From positions 1,364,001-1,428,000 of the forward strand of contig BQUP01000004.1 in the NCBI GenBank assembly GCA_022835595.1: a stretch of DNA of 64,000 bases, written 5' to 3'. Positions within the stretch are counted from its first letter, which is position 1; the number at the start of each line of letters is the position of its first letter. Under the pieces are notes generated by a model. That model saw only the letters and a list, made by a program, of their open reading frames with translations. It was not told the DNA's origin and did not search any database. The position numbers and the translations under genes were made by a program. The stretch is from Cystobasidium ongulense (taxonomy: Eukaryota > Basidiomycota > Cystobasidiomycetes > Cystobasidiales > Cystobasidiaceae). Below, piece by piece: positions 11,487 through 22,629 of the stretch.

Positions 11487-13371
11487 ATGAGCCAGCTCGC
11501 CGCTGAAACGGCAGCGGCCGTGCAAGAGGCGGCTGAGGAGACGCCGCTGCCAGCAGAATCGCGGCAGTCACTTGATACGTTGCTAGAGCGGCCCGTGGTA
11601 AACGGTATACTTGAAAGCGAGCTTGGACGGGTGCAAGAAGGCCAGGATGCAGCCGAAGATGTCCTGGACCACGACGAAGGCGCGCCATCAGAAGAGCACG
11701 AAGGCAGTGGCCGGACAGCACAGCTGCAAGCAGAGCTGGAACGAGTCACAAGCGAGAGAGACACCTTTCAATCGCAATACCGTGGCTTACTGGGCAAGCT
11801 ATCGAACATGCGAACGACGCTTGGCGATAAGCTGCGGCAAGACGCGGTGAGTTGGACCGAAAAGTGCTGTTAATTCCACACGCGACATGGCACTGATTGC
11901 ATATAAACACATTGACAGGAAGAGCTAGATCGCAAAGACCAGCAAATAGGCGGTCTCCAGGCTGAGAACGAGGACCTGCAGGCGACAATAGAGACCTTGA
12001 AGAGTGAATTGATCGCAAGCAATGAGGATAGTGATCGTTTACATACACAAGTCGAGCAATTGCGCTTGCGAGCAGATGATTCAGCAAAGAACATACAAGA
12101 CGAAGCATCTGCGCGTGAAGCTCAATTACGCGAAGTCACGGAAGATCTAGAGCGGTGTAGACTGGAAAGAGAAGACTGGGAAACCCAGGCTATGAAGGAG
12201 AGGGTCGAACGAGAGAAGCTCGAAACAAGCTTGCATGGCCTTGAACGAGAATTGACGACGATACGAGTGGAGAAGCATCAGTTGAAGGAAGAGAGGGACC
12301 GAGAAGCCGAAGCTGCTCAAAACCTACACGTCGTTCTGGAAGAGTTCCAAACGGCGAAGGATAGAGAAATCAGAGCAACATTAGGGGACATGCAGGTACA
12401 AGTACAGAGTTTAACAAAGAGCTTGCATGAGTACAAACAGCGGGCGCATGCTGCTGAAACGAGACTATCAACGACACGATCAGACTCGGAGAAAGTGCTG
12501 GCTTTGCAACAGGAAGTGAAGGAGAAGAACCTGCTCATAGGCAAGCTTCGTCATGAGGGTAAGCAAGACTTAACGCCTGTTCGAACCTCGCGAGACTAAT
12601 CTTGCCTGTTGTCTAATCCAGCTGTCATTCTGAACGAGCATCTTACGGAAGCCTTGCGTCGCCTCAAGAAGGATCAATCCGAAAATAACGTAGACCGTCG
12701 TCTAGTGACGAACGTCCTCTTGACGTTTTTCAATACACCAAGAGCAGACGCAAAACGGTTCGAAATGCTACAGTTACTGTCGTCCATCCTGTCCTGGTCG
12801 GACGATGAACGCGAAAAGGCCGGCTTGCAGCGTGTAGGCGGATCATCGTCGTCTACAGGCAACGTTATGCCCAATAAACCAAATATAAGCATGGGATCAT
12901 CTCGCCGGCGTGCTATGTCGCGAGTGAAAGGGAAAGGTCCGGAAGACAGCTTCGCGGGCGGCGCTGAAGAAGGTCTCGAGCAGAGCTTCTCGAATTTATG
13001 GGTCGAATATCTATGTAAGCCCTGTAATTTCAATCGAGGTACATGTCTTCTTCAGCTGACATACTTGCTTCTCAGTGCGAGAGTCGCAAGGTGCGCCTGC
13101 TGGTCCACCAGACTTCTCGAGTTCGGCAGGATCTACGATACCCCAATCCAGTCCGCCGGTCGCTTCGCAATCACAGCAGCGCAACATTTCACCTTTCGCA
13201 GAGCTTGCTCTGCCATTATCTCCTTCAAAAAGCAGCGTCAGCCATGCATCTTCTTCAACGACGAGGAAGCCGCCGTCGCCTGGGCGGTCAGACAGCGAAA
13301 GTCTGTTCTCAAGGGTTGGTGACTCAGCTAGTAGCACTGCTCCGACCTCAGTAGCATCGGGTTATAGTTAG
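11487..13371 (+). CDS. RUD3: RUD3/GMAP-210-type golgin with GRAB domain
   Basis: Exons 11487-11846, 11919-12558, 12622-13014 and 13076-13371 encode 562 residues. Residues ~75-330 are a continuous heptad-type coiled coil (e.g. LQAELERVTSERDTFQSQ). After the second intron comes the GRAB (GRIP-related Arf-binding) domain: NEHLTEALRRLKKDQSENNV, then RRLVTNVLLTFFNTPRADAK and RFEMLQLLSSILSWSDDE. Golgins of this type bind Arf1-GTP at the cis-Golgi and tether COPII vesicles. The C terminus is Ser/Pro-rich. Start at 11487 is the first ATG; the gene is divergent from the VMA22-like gene. Domain order and length fit fungal Rud3. Confidence 0.9.
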
Positions 13372-13574
13372 ACTATGTCGGTAACGTGCCCTTAGCGTGA
13401 ACTTTTGAGCTTGTATGATTATACTAGCAGTTTCGTCTTCTTGTTGTCAAAATAGGGTCTATTTGCAACTGCTGCAAGCATCTAGCAAGTATAAGATAGC
13501 AACAACACACTAAACAAACGTTATCAAGAGGGCGTGAATCAGGCATTGTCCATTTATCGATTAAAGGGTGAGGT

Positions 13575-16500
13575 CTAGCCAAAAATGCCTCCAACTCTAC
13601 GAGTCGTTACCACCACCATGTCGTCCTCGCTGCTATCGTCGCTATTATCCGGCCTAGCGGACATGAGAATTGGCCTTTCGTCATAAGGAGCATTTGTCAC
13701 TTGCTTGAGTGCAGAGGGCAGTCTTGCTTTGCCACGCTTATAGCCGAAGTCGGCATGCAAAGGCCTCTCGTGGGTTTTCTTTGAAATCTGCCCTTCACCA
13801 GCTGTCGTTGCAAAATCCGGTGTGGACGAGGCAGCGCGTTCCTGTTTGACAGTTGGTGTTCCCGATCTTGATCTGCTGACTGATCCTCCTCGGCTATGAG
13901 ACTCGAGCTGCAACGCTAGATCGTCCTGAGCTTGTTGTCGGAAGCGTGCAAGTTCGATATCTAGATCTTGCCTCTCTGTATCGTGCAGGAAAGACGGTAC
14001 CAGACGTAGGGGTGGTTGTATGGGAGTGAAGTATGCTTCGCTATGGCTTGGCCTATCAGGAAGGAAAGTCAAGTCGCGCAAAGCTGCGGAAAGCTGCGTG
14101 TCTTGGTATGGTGTCTTGGCTCCAGCAGTTTCTGCGCGTGTTCTGGTTAAAAAGGGTTTTCACAGGCTCAAACGTGTTCCAGCTCACCTCTTCGGCTAAG
14201 CTGCGCCCCGCGTCGCATCACTTTCTCCTCAAAAGAATCTTTCATGACGAGAGTCTCTACATGCACAGGGCGATCTTGACCCAATCTGTGTGCGCGTTTT
14301 ACAGCTTGTGCCTCTTCATCTTTGTGCCAGACAGGTCTAAAGCACGCAAAGCGTCAATAATAAGCATAGCTATATCCTTATTGGTGAACGATTGCTACTG
14401 ACTCTGTAAAGATGATACGCGTAGCCTTGGATAATGTCAATCCTCTTCCTGCGAACTGCGCCGAAAGAGTTAGCCACAGCTTGGTGCGAAAATTTAGACC
14501 GGAAACTTACCTTTAGATCAAGCAACAGCACTCTGAATACTGTACTTTCACTGAAAGCCTTTGCATAAGCCGCCAATTTCTCCTGAGAAAGCGTCCTAGC
14601 AAAGATGAGGAATGGTACGTTCGCGAGATCAAGTCCTTCGGCAAGATAAAAGAGATTGTTGCTAGCAACATGAGCGCTACTCGAGGAACCGCCGGCGAAT
14701 ACGAGAAATTTTTCGTTCGGATGGGAGAGGATTGACTTGACTACGTAAGCTACCTTCGTAGAGGCGACGCTTGGGATTTTGACTTGATCTAAATGGCTAG
14801 TTAGAGGAAGATGCTGATATGTAAAGACATCCTTTGCATTCGCACTATTCTTCTTGAATGCTCCAGATGCAGCTTTCGTAGCTGAAACCTGATCCTTTTG
14901 TATTCTACGAGGCTTCCTTTTGTAAGGTGTAGTTGGCTTTGACCCTTTTACTGGTTTAGTCCGATCGCGATTGACTGTTAAATCATTCATCATCCTTTGC
15001 TTTTCTTTCATAGTTATTGTAATCAGCTCTTCCTCTAATTCCTCTCCAGACCGGAGCTCCCATTCTGGATCTCTAACGAGCTTTCCAATCTGATATCGCA
15101 GGGAAGTCAATTTCTCTCCTGTGAAGACTATATTGGGTGTATCTCCGAGTTCTAGACCATCATATATCTTCAGAAGCTCAGGGTTGATATCGCTCTTCTG
15201 TAGACAGTACATCATCGAGCCTTTCTGTCCAGCTTTCCAGAGCAGACTCTCGAAAGCTGTTGTAAAGCATAGCTGAGCTTGATTGATGAGTTCTTCGTCT
15301 GCAGCACCCCATTGAAGGTGAGACATACGATTGGCATTCTGTTCGATAGCTTTGAGATTATTCGTATACGAGTGCATAGCGGACTTGAATAGCTCATTGG
15401 AAGAAAAGAGAAGATGGGCGGCTCCCAGGTTACTGAGCAGACTGCTGAGGGGGCCTTTGTTCTTGGCTGAAGCGCAGAGTGTCAGCTGGAAAGGGTCGAC
15501 CCTCGCATGTGGCTTTCATTTATCAACCTACGGTGAAAAAAATAGTCCTCATCTTGCCTCTCGGAGAGTACCGAGTTTGATATGAACAATGCCAATAGCA
15601 CGTTATAAGTCATTCTTTCGAGCTCATTAAATTCCAAGACGACAGTCTGTCTCGTCAAAGGAGGCATAGCGACGTCCGGAACTTTATGTCTGACCATGGT
15701 TCGGGCGAAGAAAGCTTGAATACCAGTAGTATCGCCACGTACTCTGAAAGGTTCATGAAAAGCCTTCATAAACAATCCAGGTTGGGCGCAAAACGGTTGC
15801 ATTCCAATAAAATTGCAGATCCTAGCTAGACGCTCAAAGTCGTTCTTGTCGCCTTCCACGGAGGATTCAGTTTGATGTTCGTGCTCGACTGTCCCGACAT
15901 CGTGAAGACCGACTAGATTCTTAGAGGGTGTTCCAGAAACGACATCGCGTGATTCGGTGCGCAGCTGACCAAGTAAGACGAGTTCAGATTAAGTTACCTT
16001 GTGATAGCAATCTGCGGACCTACTCGCATGCACATCTGAACAAGTTCACCACTTCCAGCGACTTTGTGTCTAGAGGAAATAAGTTCAGCTTCAACTCCAG
16101 GACATTCGTCGGAGACACTCACCCCTCGTCGACAATGAGTCGCTTCCACCAGACGCCTACAAGAGGCGAGATGCCACGGTCGACAACCTTCTTACACTGT
16201 CAATGGAGTAGTGAGTCATTATTGACTGATGCAAACTCACCAGAGAGAGTGAGAGCTCACTCTGCATGCGATTACGCGACTATTCCCGACATACGGACAT
16301 CGACAGAGTGTAGGTACTGTAAAATTGCTCAAAGGTTAGATAGACGTCGCAACATAGACATAGTATCCTGTTTGAACTATTACGAGAGACCCACCAGCAG
16401 TCCAAAATCTAGATTCTTCCAGGCGTATCTTACTCTCACTAAAGATAACCAAATCCAATTTCGCCAATTCCTCTTCGGGTGGTACTATATCATCCTTTTC

Positions 16501-18278
16501 CAATTTGATATAATCTAAAGCACCTTCTCTGACATGTTTATTTACTTCCGCTAGCCATTGAGCTACAAGAATATCAGGAACAATAACCAAACTAGTCGCA
16601 CTTATATAAACTTTCCTACGTGTTGATGAAGTTGATCTGGTATCATCTCGTCCTTTTGGTAAGGGTATTTCCCAGACGTATGGCAGATCATCGTTTGTAG
16701 GTATGAATGCGTCGCGCTCGTGTAGATGTAGTGCACGGAAATGAGTTGAGCAAAGTATTAGATCTAGCGTAAGATCGTATAATCTGGGTACCGTATTGAG
16801 TGTCCTAGTACGGTCCATGGGCATACGATTCCCATCATCGCTGCCCGCCACTAGAGAAGCGGTCAGATCCTGCTCATTTTCAACATCATTATGCACAACC
16901 CAAGGAAAGGCTTCACTTCTCGCCGTTCTTCTCGAACTAATTCTTCCAAACGAATCACCTCTGACTTGATCAATATTAGCCAATTGGTGTTTGAAGGCCA
17001 AAACTAAGGCAAGACAAATGCATGTCTTTCCAGTTCCCATTCCTTCTGATACGATTGCTGCTTTCGGTTCAGGATAGTACTGAGCTGTATTCCAGATCAT
17101 CTGATTGGCATCGATGTAGTATCGAGTTTTCTGAGAGTCTATACTTGTGTATTCGCGGAAGGACAGATCAATTTGTCTCTGAGGTGCGAGTTCTCGAGCT
17201 GCCAGCTTCCATAGGCATGTCTGCGGGTCCGGCCGAAAGGGGAACACTTGGGGTGTCAGATGATTTGCAAATCCAAGTTACAACTTAGGTGAAATGCTTA
17301 ATCTACCTTCTGAAAGTCGTATAAACGACTAGACATCCCTTCAGGTGCATCTTCCCTCAATATATCGTCGAGAGCGATTTGAGCATCTTCCGATATGCCC
17401 TCTAGGATTTGAGGTTTTGGATCTTCCAATTTATTATACACTTCAAGAATAGACAATGAATTCTGCATTGTCCAAAAGACAGAACAAAACAAGGCATTAT
17501 TTATGCCCGAGTCAGTAAATGAAACCCAAGTGGCGTGAAATAACCTTGTCGAGTCACTTGGACTTGAGGTACTCACAGGATCGCGCTTCAAGAGGTAAGA
17601 AGGTAATGCTACAGAGGGACTACCAGTTGCCCATTCTTCCTCGTCGTGATGTAAATGATATAATAGCTTTGTGAAAGTCTTTTCAGCCAAAGCTTTCGTG
17701 TTCTTAGAGCGTATCTTTAGTTTAAGAGCTTCTATTCTCGAATTCAAGCCTGGTGTATCCAGTGGTATTGCATACACTCGGAGAAGGCATGATGTAGTCC
17801 TTTCAAAGGTCTCATTTGCTGGGTATTCGTTGCGTTCTTCCTTAATTTGAGGTAGTATACTGTATTCTATTGCTATGAAAGCATTTCGAACGAGATGATC
17901 AATCTCTTGTACCGTTGGCAAAGGCACTTCGAGTGGGGTCGAAGATGATACAATCGCTGTATCTGAGCTTGAAAGGGCGATAGAGACCGACCTCTTACGT
18001 TTAGAAGAGCTTCGTGGGGTGCTTCCGGACAATTTGCTCGTGACATTCGTTGACAGTTTTCTACGACGGTTCGCAAGCTCTGCAGGGGCTGTGTCTCTCC
18101 ATCGACCGGGCGCATAGGTCTGCCACGATGAGGTGAAGGACGCTGATGCCGCCTGCTCTTCTTGCTGCAAAGTATCGTCGACCGGCACTATGGCTTCCAG
18201 CTGTAGCGTTCCAAGGGCTACGAGGTGCGAATCACACAGGTTCAAGCGGGCGAGCGCGCCAGGAAAGAGGGAGGCCAT
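13575..18278 (-). CDS. Large SNF2-family DNA helicase/translocase
   Basis: About a dozen exons span 4.7 kb; the first begins at 18278 (MASLFPGALARLNL). Helicase motifs appear in order: Walker A IVSEGMGTGKT; motif Ia SLVIVPDILVAQW; a DEGH box rebuilt across introns as WWKRLIVDEGHKVAGSGE; motif III VVSGTPSKNLVGL; motif V region FAGRGLTLSKATRIIF; and motif VI AVKRAHRLGQDRPVHVETLV with the QxxR-like pattern. This is a Rad5/SHPRH/HLTF-like Swi2/Snf2 ATPase that would remodel chromatin or act in DNA damage tolerance. I see no RING or HIRAN domain, so a subfamily cannot be named. One short exon (~22 nt) lies near 16300. The junction near 17247-17345 does not resolve cleanly by consensus and may use a weak donor. 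The gene is divergent from the Ser-rich gene at 18385. Confidence 0.85.
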
Positions 18279-18384
18279 CGTTGCTGTTCATTGGCGAGGT
18301 GTGCGAGCTGGAGGGAGCAGGAGTAACAATAAAGTGTGCAATTGGTGTATTGACAATCACACTCAGCGTGGATAAGCGTGAAGA

Positions 18385-19812
18385 TTGAATTCCCGATCGA
18401 TATTCTCAAGAGCTGTAAAGAGCATGGAGCCCCGGATTCGCTTCTCTACTCTCACTTCATGGGCTGAGGCAGCCAACACTCCAATCAACAGCATGCCATG
18501 GCCATACCTTTCCGCACGCAACAAGGGCCGGTCGTCGATACCGCTCACCGCCGACGATGACAGTCTGAATACTGGGGCAGCTTCACTATCGCTCGAAGAA
18601 GCTCCGAACAGCAGTAGCAACAGTACAGAAAGAAGAGCAGCATCACTGGATATAAACCGACCTGCTGTTCAGAGTCTCGCTCCTCTTACACCTTCGACGA
18701 ACGACAAACCAAAAGCAAGACGATCTTCTTTCCCGAGGTTAGCATTGCCTTCTTGGCGGCAATCGCCATCACCATTGACACCATCATCATCAACGCAAAC
18801 ACGAGAAGGAGGAACAACAACAGCGCTCTCAAAGAGTAATAGTATACGTTCATCGAAACGTCAGTCTCTTGCTCTGGAAGAAGAAGATGATGAAGCGGTA
18901 GAATTGCAAGAAGGTTACGGAACTCCATACACTGCTACTGGACTCAAAGGTGGTTTCCAATGCATCTCACCTCAGCCTTCTACTCTTTCTGGATCTTCGA
19001 GTATCGCTAGTACCTCGAGCTCATCGAGAAGATCAGCCGGTGGTTCGTCCAATCTGTTCAGTCTGTTCTCATCTGGCAGCGGAGCATCCCGAACGAGCGA
19101 TGAGTATAGTCTCGATACACAGCCGAGTTCGGTAAATTCCCAATCATCCTCAAGTATGCTGGAGAATGAAGCTAGAGTGAAACTAGATCCAATCATCGGT
19201 TTTACTGCATCGTCAAAATCGGTTCCAGATTCTGGATTCGCCGAGTTCGGTCCACATACAATTGTAGAAGAGGAGGAAAGAAAAAAAGCACTAGCTCGTG
19301 TTTCAGATCTTGAAGAACAACAACGAATTCCTATTTCTCGATATCGATATCAAAGCTCAGACGATGAAGATGAAGGAGAACAAAGTCCTACTTCTAGGGA
19401 TGGTGATTCAAATGTTACTATACCCAAGAAAGCACGCTCAAAAGGTTGGTTCTCCTTTAACAGCAATAGCAATACAAAGACCGACGTCGGACCTTCATCT
19501 GGTGGTAAAGGTAGCAACAACGCGGAAGATAACAACTGTTGCACGCCTAAAAATGAAAGAAATACTCCATCTATTTCGACAGCAACAGCTTCAATCGCCG
19601 AGTCCAATTCAACTTCTTCTACAATTGATGGTAATCAAGCTAATCAATCTCAGCCGGCTGTTCCAGTATCAGTTACCGGTATAAGCACACCTAAGAAGAT
19701 AAAACAAAGCGCTTCTTCCAAAGGTATGAATATGATTAGAAGCGCGGGTAGAAAGAGGGGAGATTCTGAAGTTTCAATGAAAGATATGACTACTGCTTCT
19801 TTGCGCGAATGA
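18385..19812 (+). CDS. Ser-rich, low-complexity protein of unknown function
   Basis: A single uninterrupted frame of 475 residues. It has no domain I recognise. Composition is dominated by Ser, Thr, Asn and acidic stretches (SSSIASTSSSSRRSAGGSS, RYRYQSSDDEDEGEQSPTS). Basic patches such as RSSFPRLALPSWRQS and KKARSKGWFSF look like phosphorylation-site-rich linkers of fungal regulatory proteins. The alternative start at 18424 (MEPRIRF) would remove 13 residues. Only 106 bp separate it from the divergent SNF2 gene. Absence of introns over 1.4 kb is unusual for this window, but codon quality and the long open frame support a real gene. Confidence 0.6.
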   Translation: MNSRSIFSRAVKSMEPRIRFSTLTSWAEAANTPINSMPWPYLSARNKGRSSIPLTADDDSLNTGAASLSLEEAPNSSSNSTERRAASLDINRPAVQSLAPLTPSTNDKPKARRSSFPRLALPSWRQSPSPLTPSSSTQTREGGTTTALSKSNSIRSSKRQSLALEEEDDEAVELQEGYGTPYTATGLKGGFQCISPQPSTLSGSSSIASTSSSSRRSAGGSSNLFSLFSSGSGASRTSDEYSLDTQPSSVNSQSSSSMLENEARVKLDPIIGFTASSKSVPDSGFAEFGPHTIVEEEERKKALARVSDLEEQQRIPISRYRYQSSDDEDEGEQSPTSRDGDSNVTIPKKARSKGWFSFNSNSNTKTDVGPSSGGKGSNNAEDNNCCTPKNERNTPSISTATASIAESNSTSSTIDGNQANQSQPAVPVSVTGISTPKKIKQSASSKGMNMIRSAGRKRGDSEVSMKDMTTASLRE

Positions 19813-19830
19813 AAAGAAAAGAAAAGAAAA
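19811..19830. repeat. Short GAAAA tandem repeat (4 units)
   Basis: Four consecutive 5-bp GAAAA units begin within the stop codon of the Ser-rich gene and continue into its 3' UTR. Confidence 0.8.
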
Positions 19831-20467
19831 CAAGGAGAAAGAGAATATGTAAAGATTCGAGGGAAAAAGCAAACTCATTCATGACGTCGCATAAACCTTT
19901 CGGAACGCCACACCAATATTACGGCTCCAGACTACCGCGAAGAACGATTGAAACGCATTTGTAGCTTAATTTAAAGACTTACGTCATTCGATATATCGCC
20001 AGAATATTATGTAATATCCCATAAAAACCCTAATGCTGATATATTTGCAACACATCGTACCAAGTAATTGCATCTTAATCATGTTAGCAGAGACACACCC
20101 TATGTTAGCTTGTTTTCGGCCTGCAGGTTTAGTCTGAATCTACTGTGAATGTCCTATCACCGGTTTCAGTATGAATCGTAAAATTTCTCGCATTGTAGCT
20201 ATCAATTTTGGAATTCACCCATTTATTAGTCGGTCCGACTAGATGGACGTGGCAAACTAGGATGTTTGAAGAAAGAAAAAGCATATTTATATTGCTACAG
20301 ATCAAAAATGGTAATGTAACCTATCTATGCGAGTTCTAGTTTGAGAGTAGCGACGACATCGTTTGAATGGCCTGTTGATTGCCTGGATATCATCGTCTAA
20401 CGAAAGGAAACCATGAAGGCTATACCTCTCGAAGTGCCATTATAATGCAGGTTATAAATCTTAATAC
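19831..20467. other. Convergent 3' spacer, about 640 bp
   Basis: It lies between the 3' ends of the Ser-rich gene (plus) and glutaredoxin (minus). It is AT-rich with several TA-rich stretches that could act in polyadenylation. No open frame with family resemblance, no RNA gene and no mobile element is seen. Confidence 0.4.
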
Positions 20468-21088
20468 TTATGGTGGAGAAACTTCCGTCTTTGTTAGATC
20501 TTCAAGCAATTGTTCTAGTTTGCCAGTCGATTGAGCAGATTGAAGATCGTCGCATCCACCTATCAGCTGGCCTCCTATGAAGATCTGATTGTATTGCAAG
20601 AGTGAGTTAGTTGTTGCTTTCAATTGGTTTAGCTGATTACGTGTAAGAAGGGATAACTCACCTGAGGTACAGTGACTCTAGATTTACCCAGTTTCTCGGC
20701 GAGTGCGTTTTGGATAGCTTGACCTTCAGCGCCCATATTATCTAGTTCGAGGACTGCCGAAACACATATTATTCAGCTCGATATACCCTTCCCAAATTCC
20801 TCTGGCATGCCCACCCACTTTGCAGTCTCGGTTTGACAGCTTTGTAAGAGCTGAGTATGTTCTTCGCTTTCGTGCAGTATGGGCAGTAGCTCTTGCTAAA
20901 GACCTGTGTGAGGGAGAGAGACACGTTTAGACTCATATACACTGGAGCGTCGGTGATGAAGCAGCTGCACTCACCGCTATTGTGCCAGCTTTGGACAGAA
21001 TGCTCTCTAAACGGACCGCTGCAGCCATTGCTTCTTCCTGTGAGATTGCGCCGGTTGAAGGGAATAGGGACTTGAGGAAGCTGAACAT
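20468..21088 (-). CDS. Dithiol glutaredoxin
   Basis: Exons 20975-21088, 20819-20903, 20662-20753 and 20468-20584 encode 135 residues. The active site is FSKSYCPYCTKAK (CPYC, dithiol class), with the cis-Pro/GSH-binding segment VTVPQIFIGGQLIGGCDDL and a terminal helix GKLEQLLEDL. It reduces protein-glutathione mixed disulfides using GSH, like yeast Grx1/Grx2. The second intron uses a GTGGGT donor and restores RLQILELDN. The first 38 residues (MFSFLKSLFPSTGAISQEEA) add a short hydrophobic-basic lead that might be a targeting signal, so a cytosolic versus organellar location is open. It is divergent from NDUFS7 (188 bp). Confidence 0.93.
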
Positions 21089-21276
21089 GTAATATCACGA
21101 CTAGCAGTAGTGTCACCCAATACTCTTGATGATAACGAGTCGGTGAATAGCTGGCTTGAATATAATGTAATGTGGCTGATTGGGCCAGCAGACGCCACGA
21201 AGGAAAGAGATTCGAGATTCACGACGACGACAAAGCTCTTCTTCTCCCATCACCAACTACATCCAACAAGGACAAC

Positions 21277-22218
21277 ATGGCACTCAGAACAGCAACTGGA
21301 GGTGGGTAGAGTGACTGAGTGCGTCGCTGGTGCTCATCCTGACTCTCATTGTCCTCCCAGGCCTGCTCCAGCTCGCGCGATCCACACCTCTCGCCGCACC
21401 ATCGACGCTCAATGCCAGCGTCAGGCTGCTCAGCACCTCGTCCAGCTCGAATGCATCGACTACCTCGAGCTATGGCGGTCCAGCAGTCAAGTCAACTCAA
21501 TCCACCGGCATGACTTCTTCACCAGCCGACATTTCAGCACTCGCAGTCCGAGGATCCAATCAAGCCAGTCTGGAAACACCAAGAAATGGAATGGAATACG
21601 TACTATCCACAGCAGACAAGGTCGTCAATTGGGCTAGACAGGGCTCAATGTGGCCCATGACCTTTGGACTCGCTTGCTGCGCTGTAGAGATGATGCACAT
21701 GGCCGCCTCGAGATATGATCAGGATAGATTGGGTGTCGTCTTCCGTGCTTCGCCACGACAGAGTGATATGTGAGCAGATTGAAGCAGGAGGCATATACAT
21801 CTTAACAGCGTACTGAAGCAGTCTCCCTTCTTGCATAGCATGATTGTCGCAGGAACACTCACCAACAAAATGGCTCCAGCTCTGCGGAAGGGTGGGTGTC
21901 ATTCCACTTTGTGATTGGAAATGTTCTATTCGCTACATGTAACCTGACACATTCGTCTCTTATTGCCATTGTGACTCTCCCACAGTCTACGATCAAATGC
22001 CAGAACCACGATGGGTCATCTCGATGGGTTCATGCGCCAACGGGGGCGGATACTATCACTATTCCTACTCTGTCGTCCGAGGCTGCGATCGTATCGTACC
22101 TGTAGATCTATACGTACCAGGATGCCCTCCTACAGCCGAAGCGCTGCTCTACGGTATGTTGCAACTGCAGAAGAAGATGAGAAGAGGAAGGAAGGGTGTA
22201 AGCTGGTACAGGAAGTAG
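21277..22218 (+). CDS. NADH:ubiquinone oxidoreductase 20 kDa (PSST/NDUFS7/NuoB) subunit
   Basis: Exons 21277-21301, 21361-21769, 21839-21891 and 21986-22218 give 239 residues. It carries the N2 [4Fe-4S] cluster of complex I at the ubiquinone site. Visible ligands and motifs are [18 protein letters not shown] (tandem Cys), [18 protein letters not shown]-type block seen here as [20 protein letters not shown], and [20 protein letters not shown]. The N-terminal ~75 residues are Ser/Thr/Ala-rich with Arg and serve as mitochondrial presequence. The first exon codes for only 8 residues. The C terminus ends KKGVSWYRK-like (RKGVSWYRK), as in the family. Confidence 0.96.
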
Positions 22219-22629
22219 ATGGAACACAATCTACGCACTTCGATGCCACTCCCAGCTTGGGTATGTAGTCTTATATACTCCCCAGCCAGTCGTGTAATGT
22301 ACGCTTTTTATCCTTCTTTCGTAAGTATCCTATCGTATATCGTGCAAAGCATATGTCTTCTTTGTGCGCGGGTTGTCTGCAAGGCGGGACCTCGATGAAC
22401 GATATACGCTTCTCAAGGCGTGTCAATTCAGCTGAATATGTCTGCCAAGTACTCGCTTTCCCTTCCTTCTTATCTTCCACGTTTCCAATACCATCGCAAA
22501 TGCTGTTTGTCTGGTCGCGGCTTGATGCGATTGAGCCCTCTTATGCTGGATCAACCACCCTTCTCTCCTCTTGCTCACTCTGATCCACACTCAGGTCGAT
22601 ACAACCGCACACTCTACACACCTGGAACG
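22219..22629. other. Spacer and 5' region upstream of the H3-tail-like gene
   Basis: About 410 bp between NDUFS7 and ATG 22630. It is pyrimidine-rich in its last 200 bp. The frame of the downstream gene stays open upstream to an ATG at 22420, adding 70 residues with no similarity that I recognise; I treat it as 5' UTR. A possible 5' UTR acceptor (ACTCAG) lies near 22592. Confidence 0.4.
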
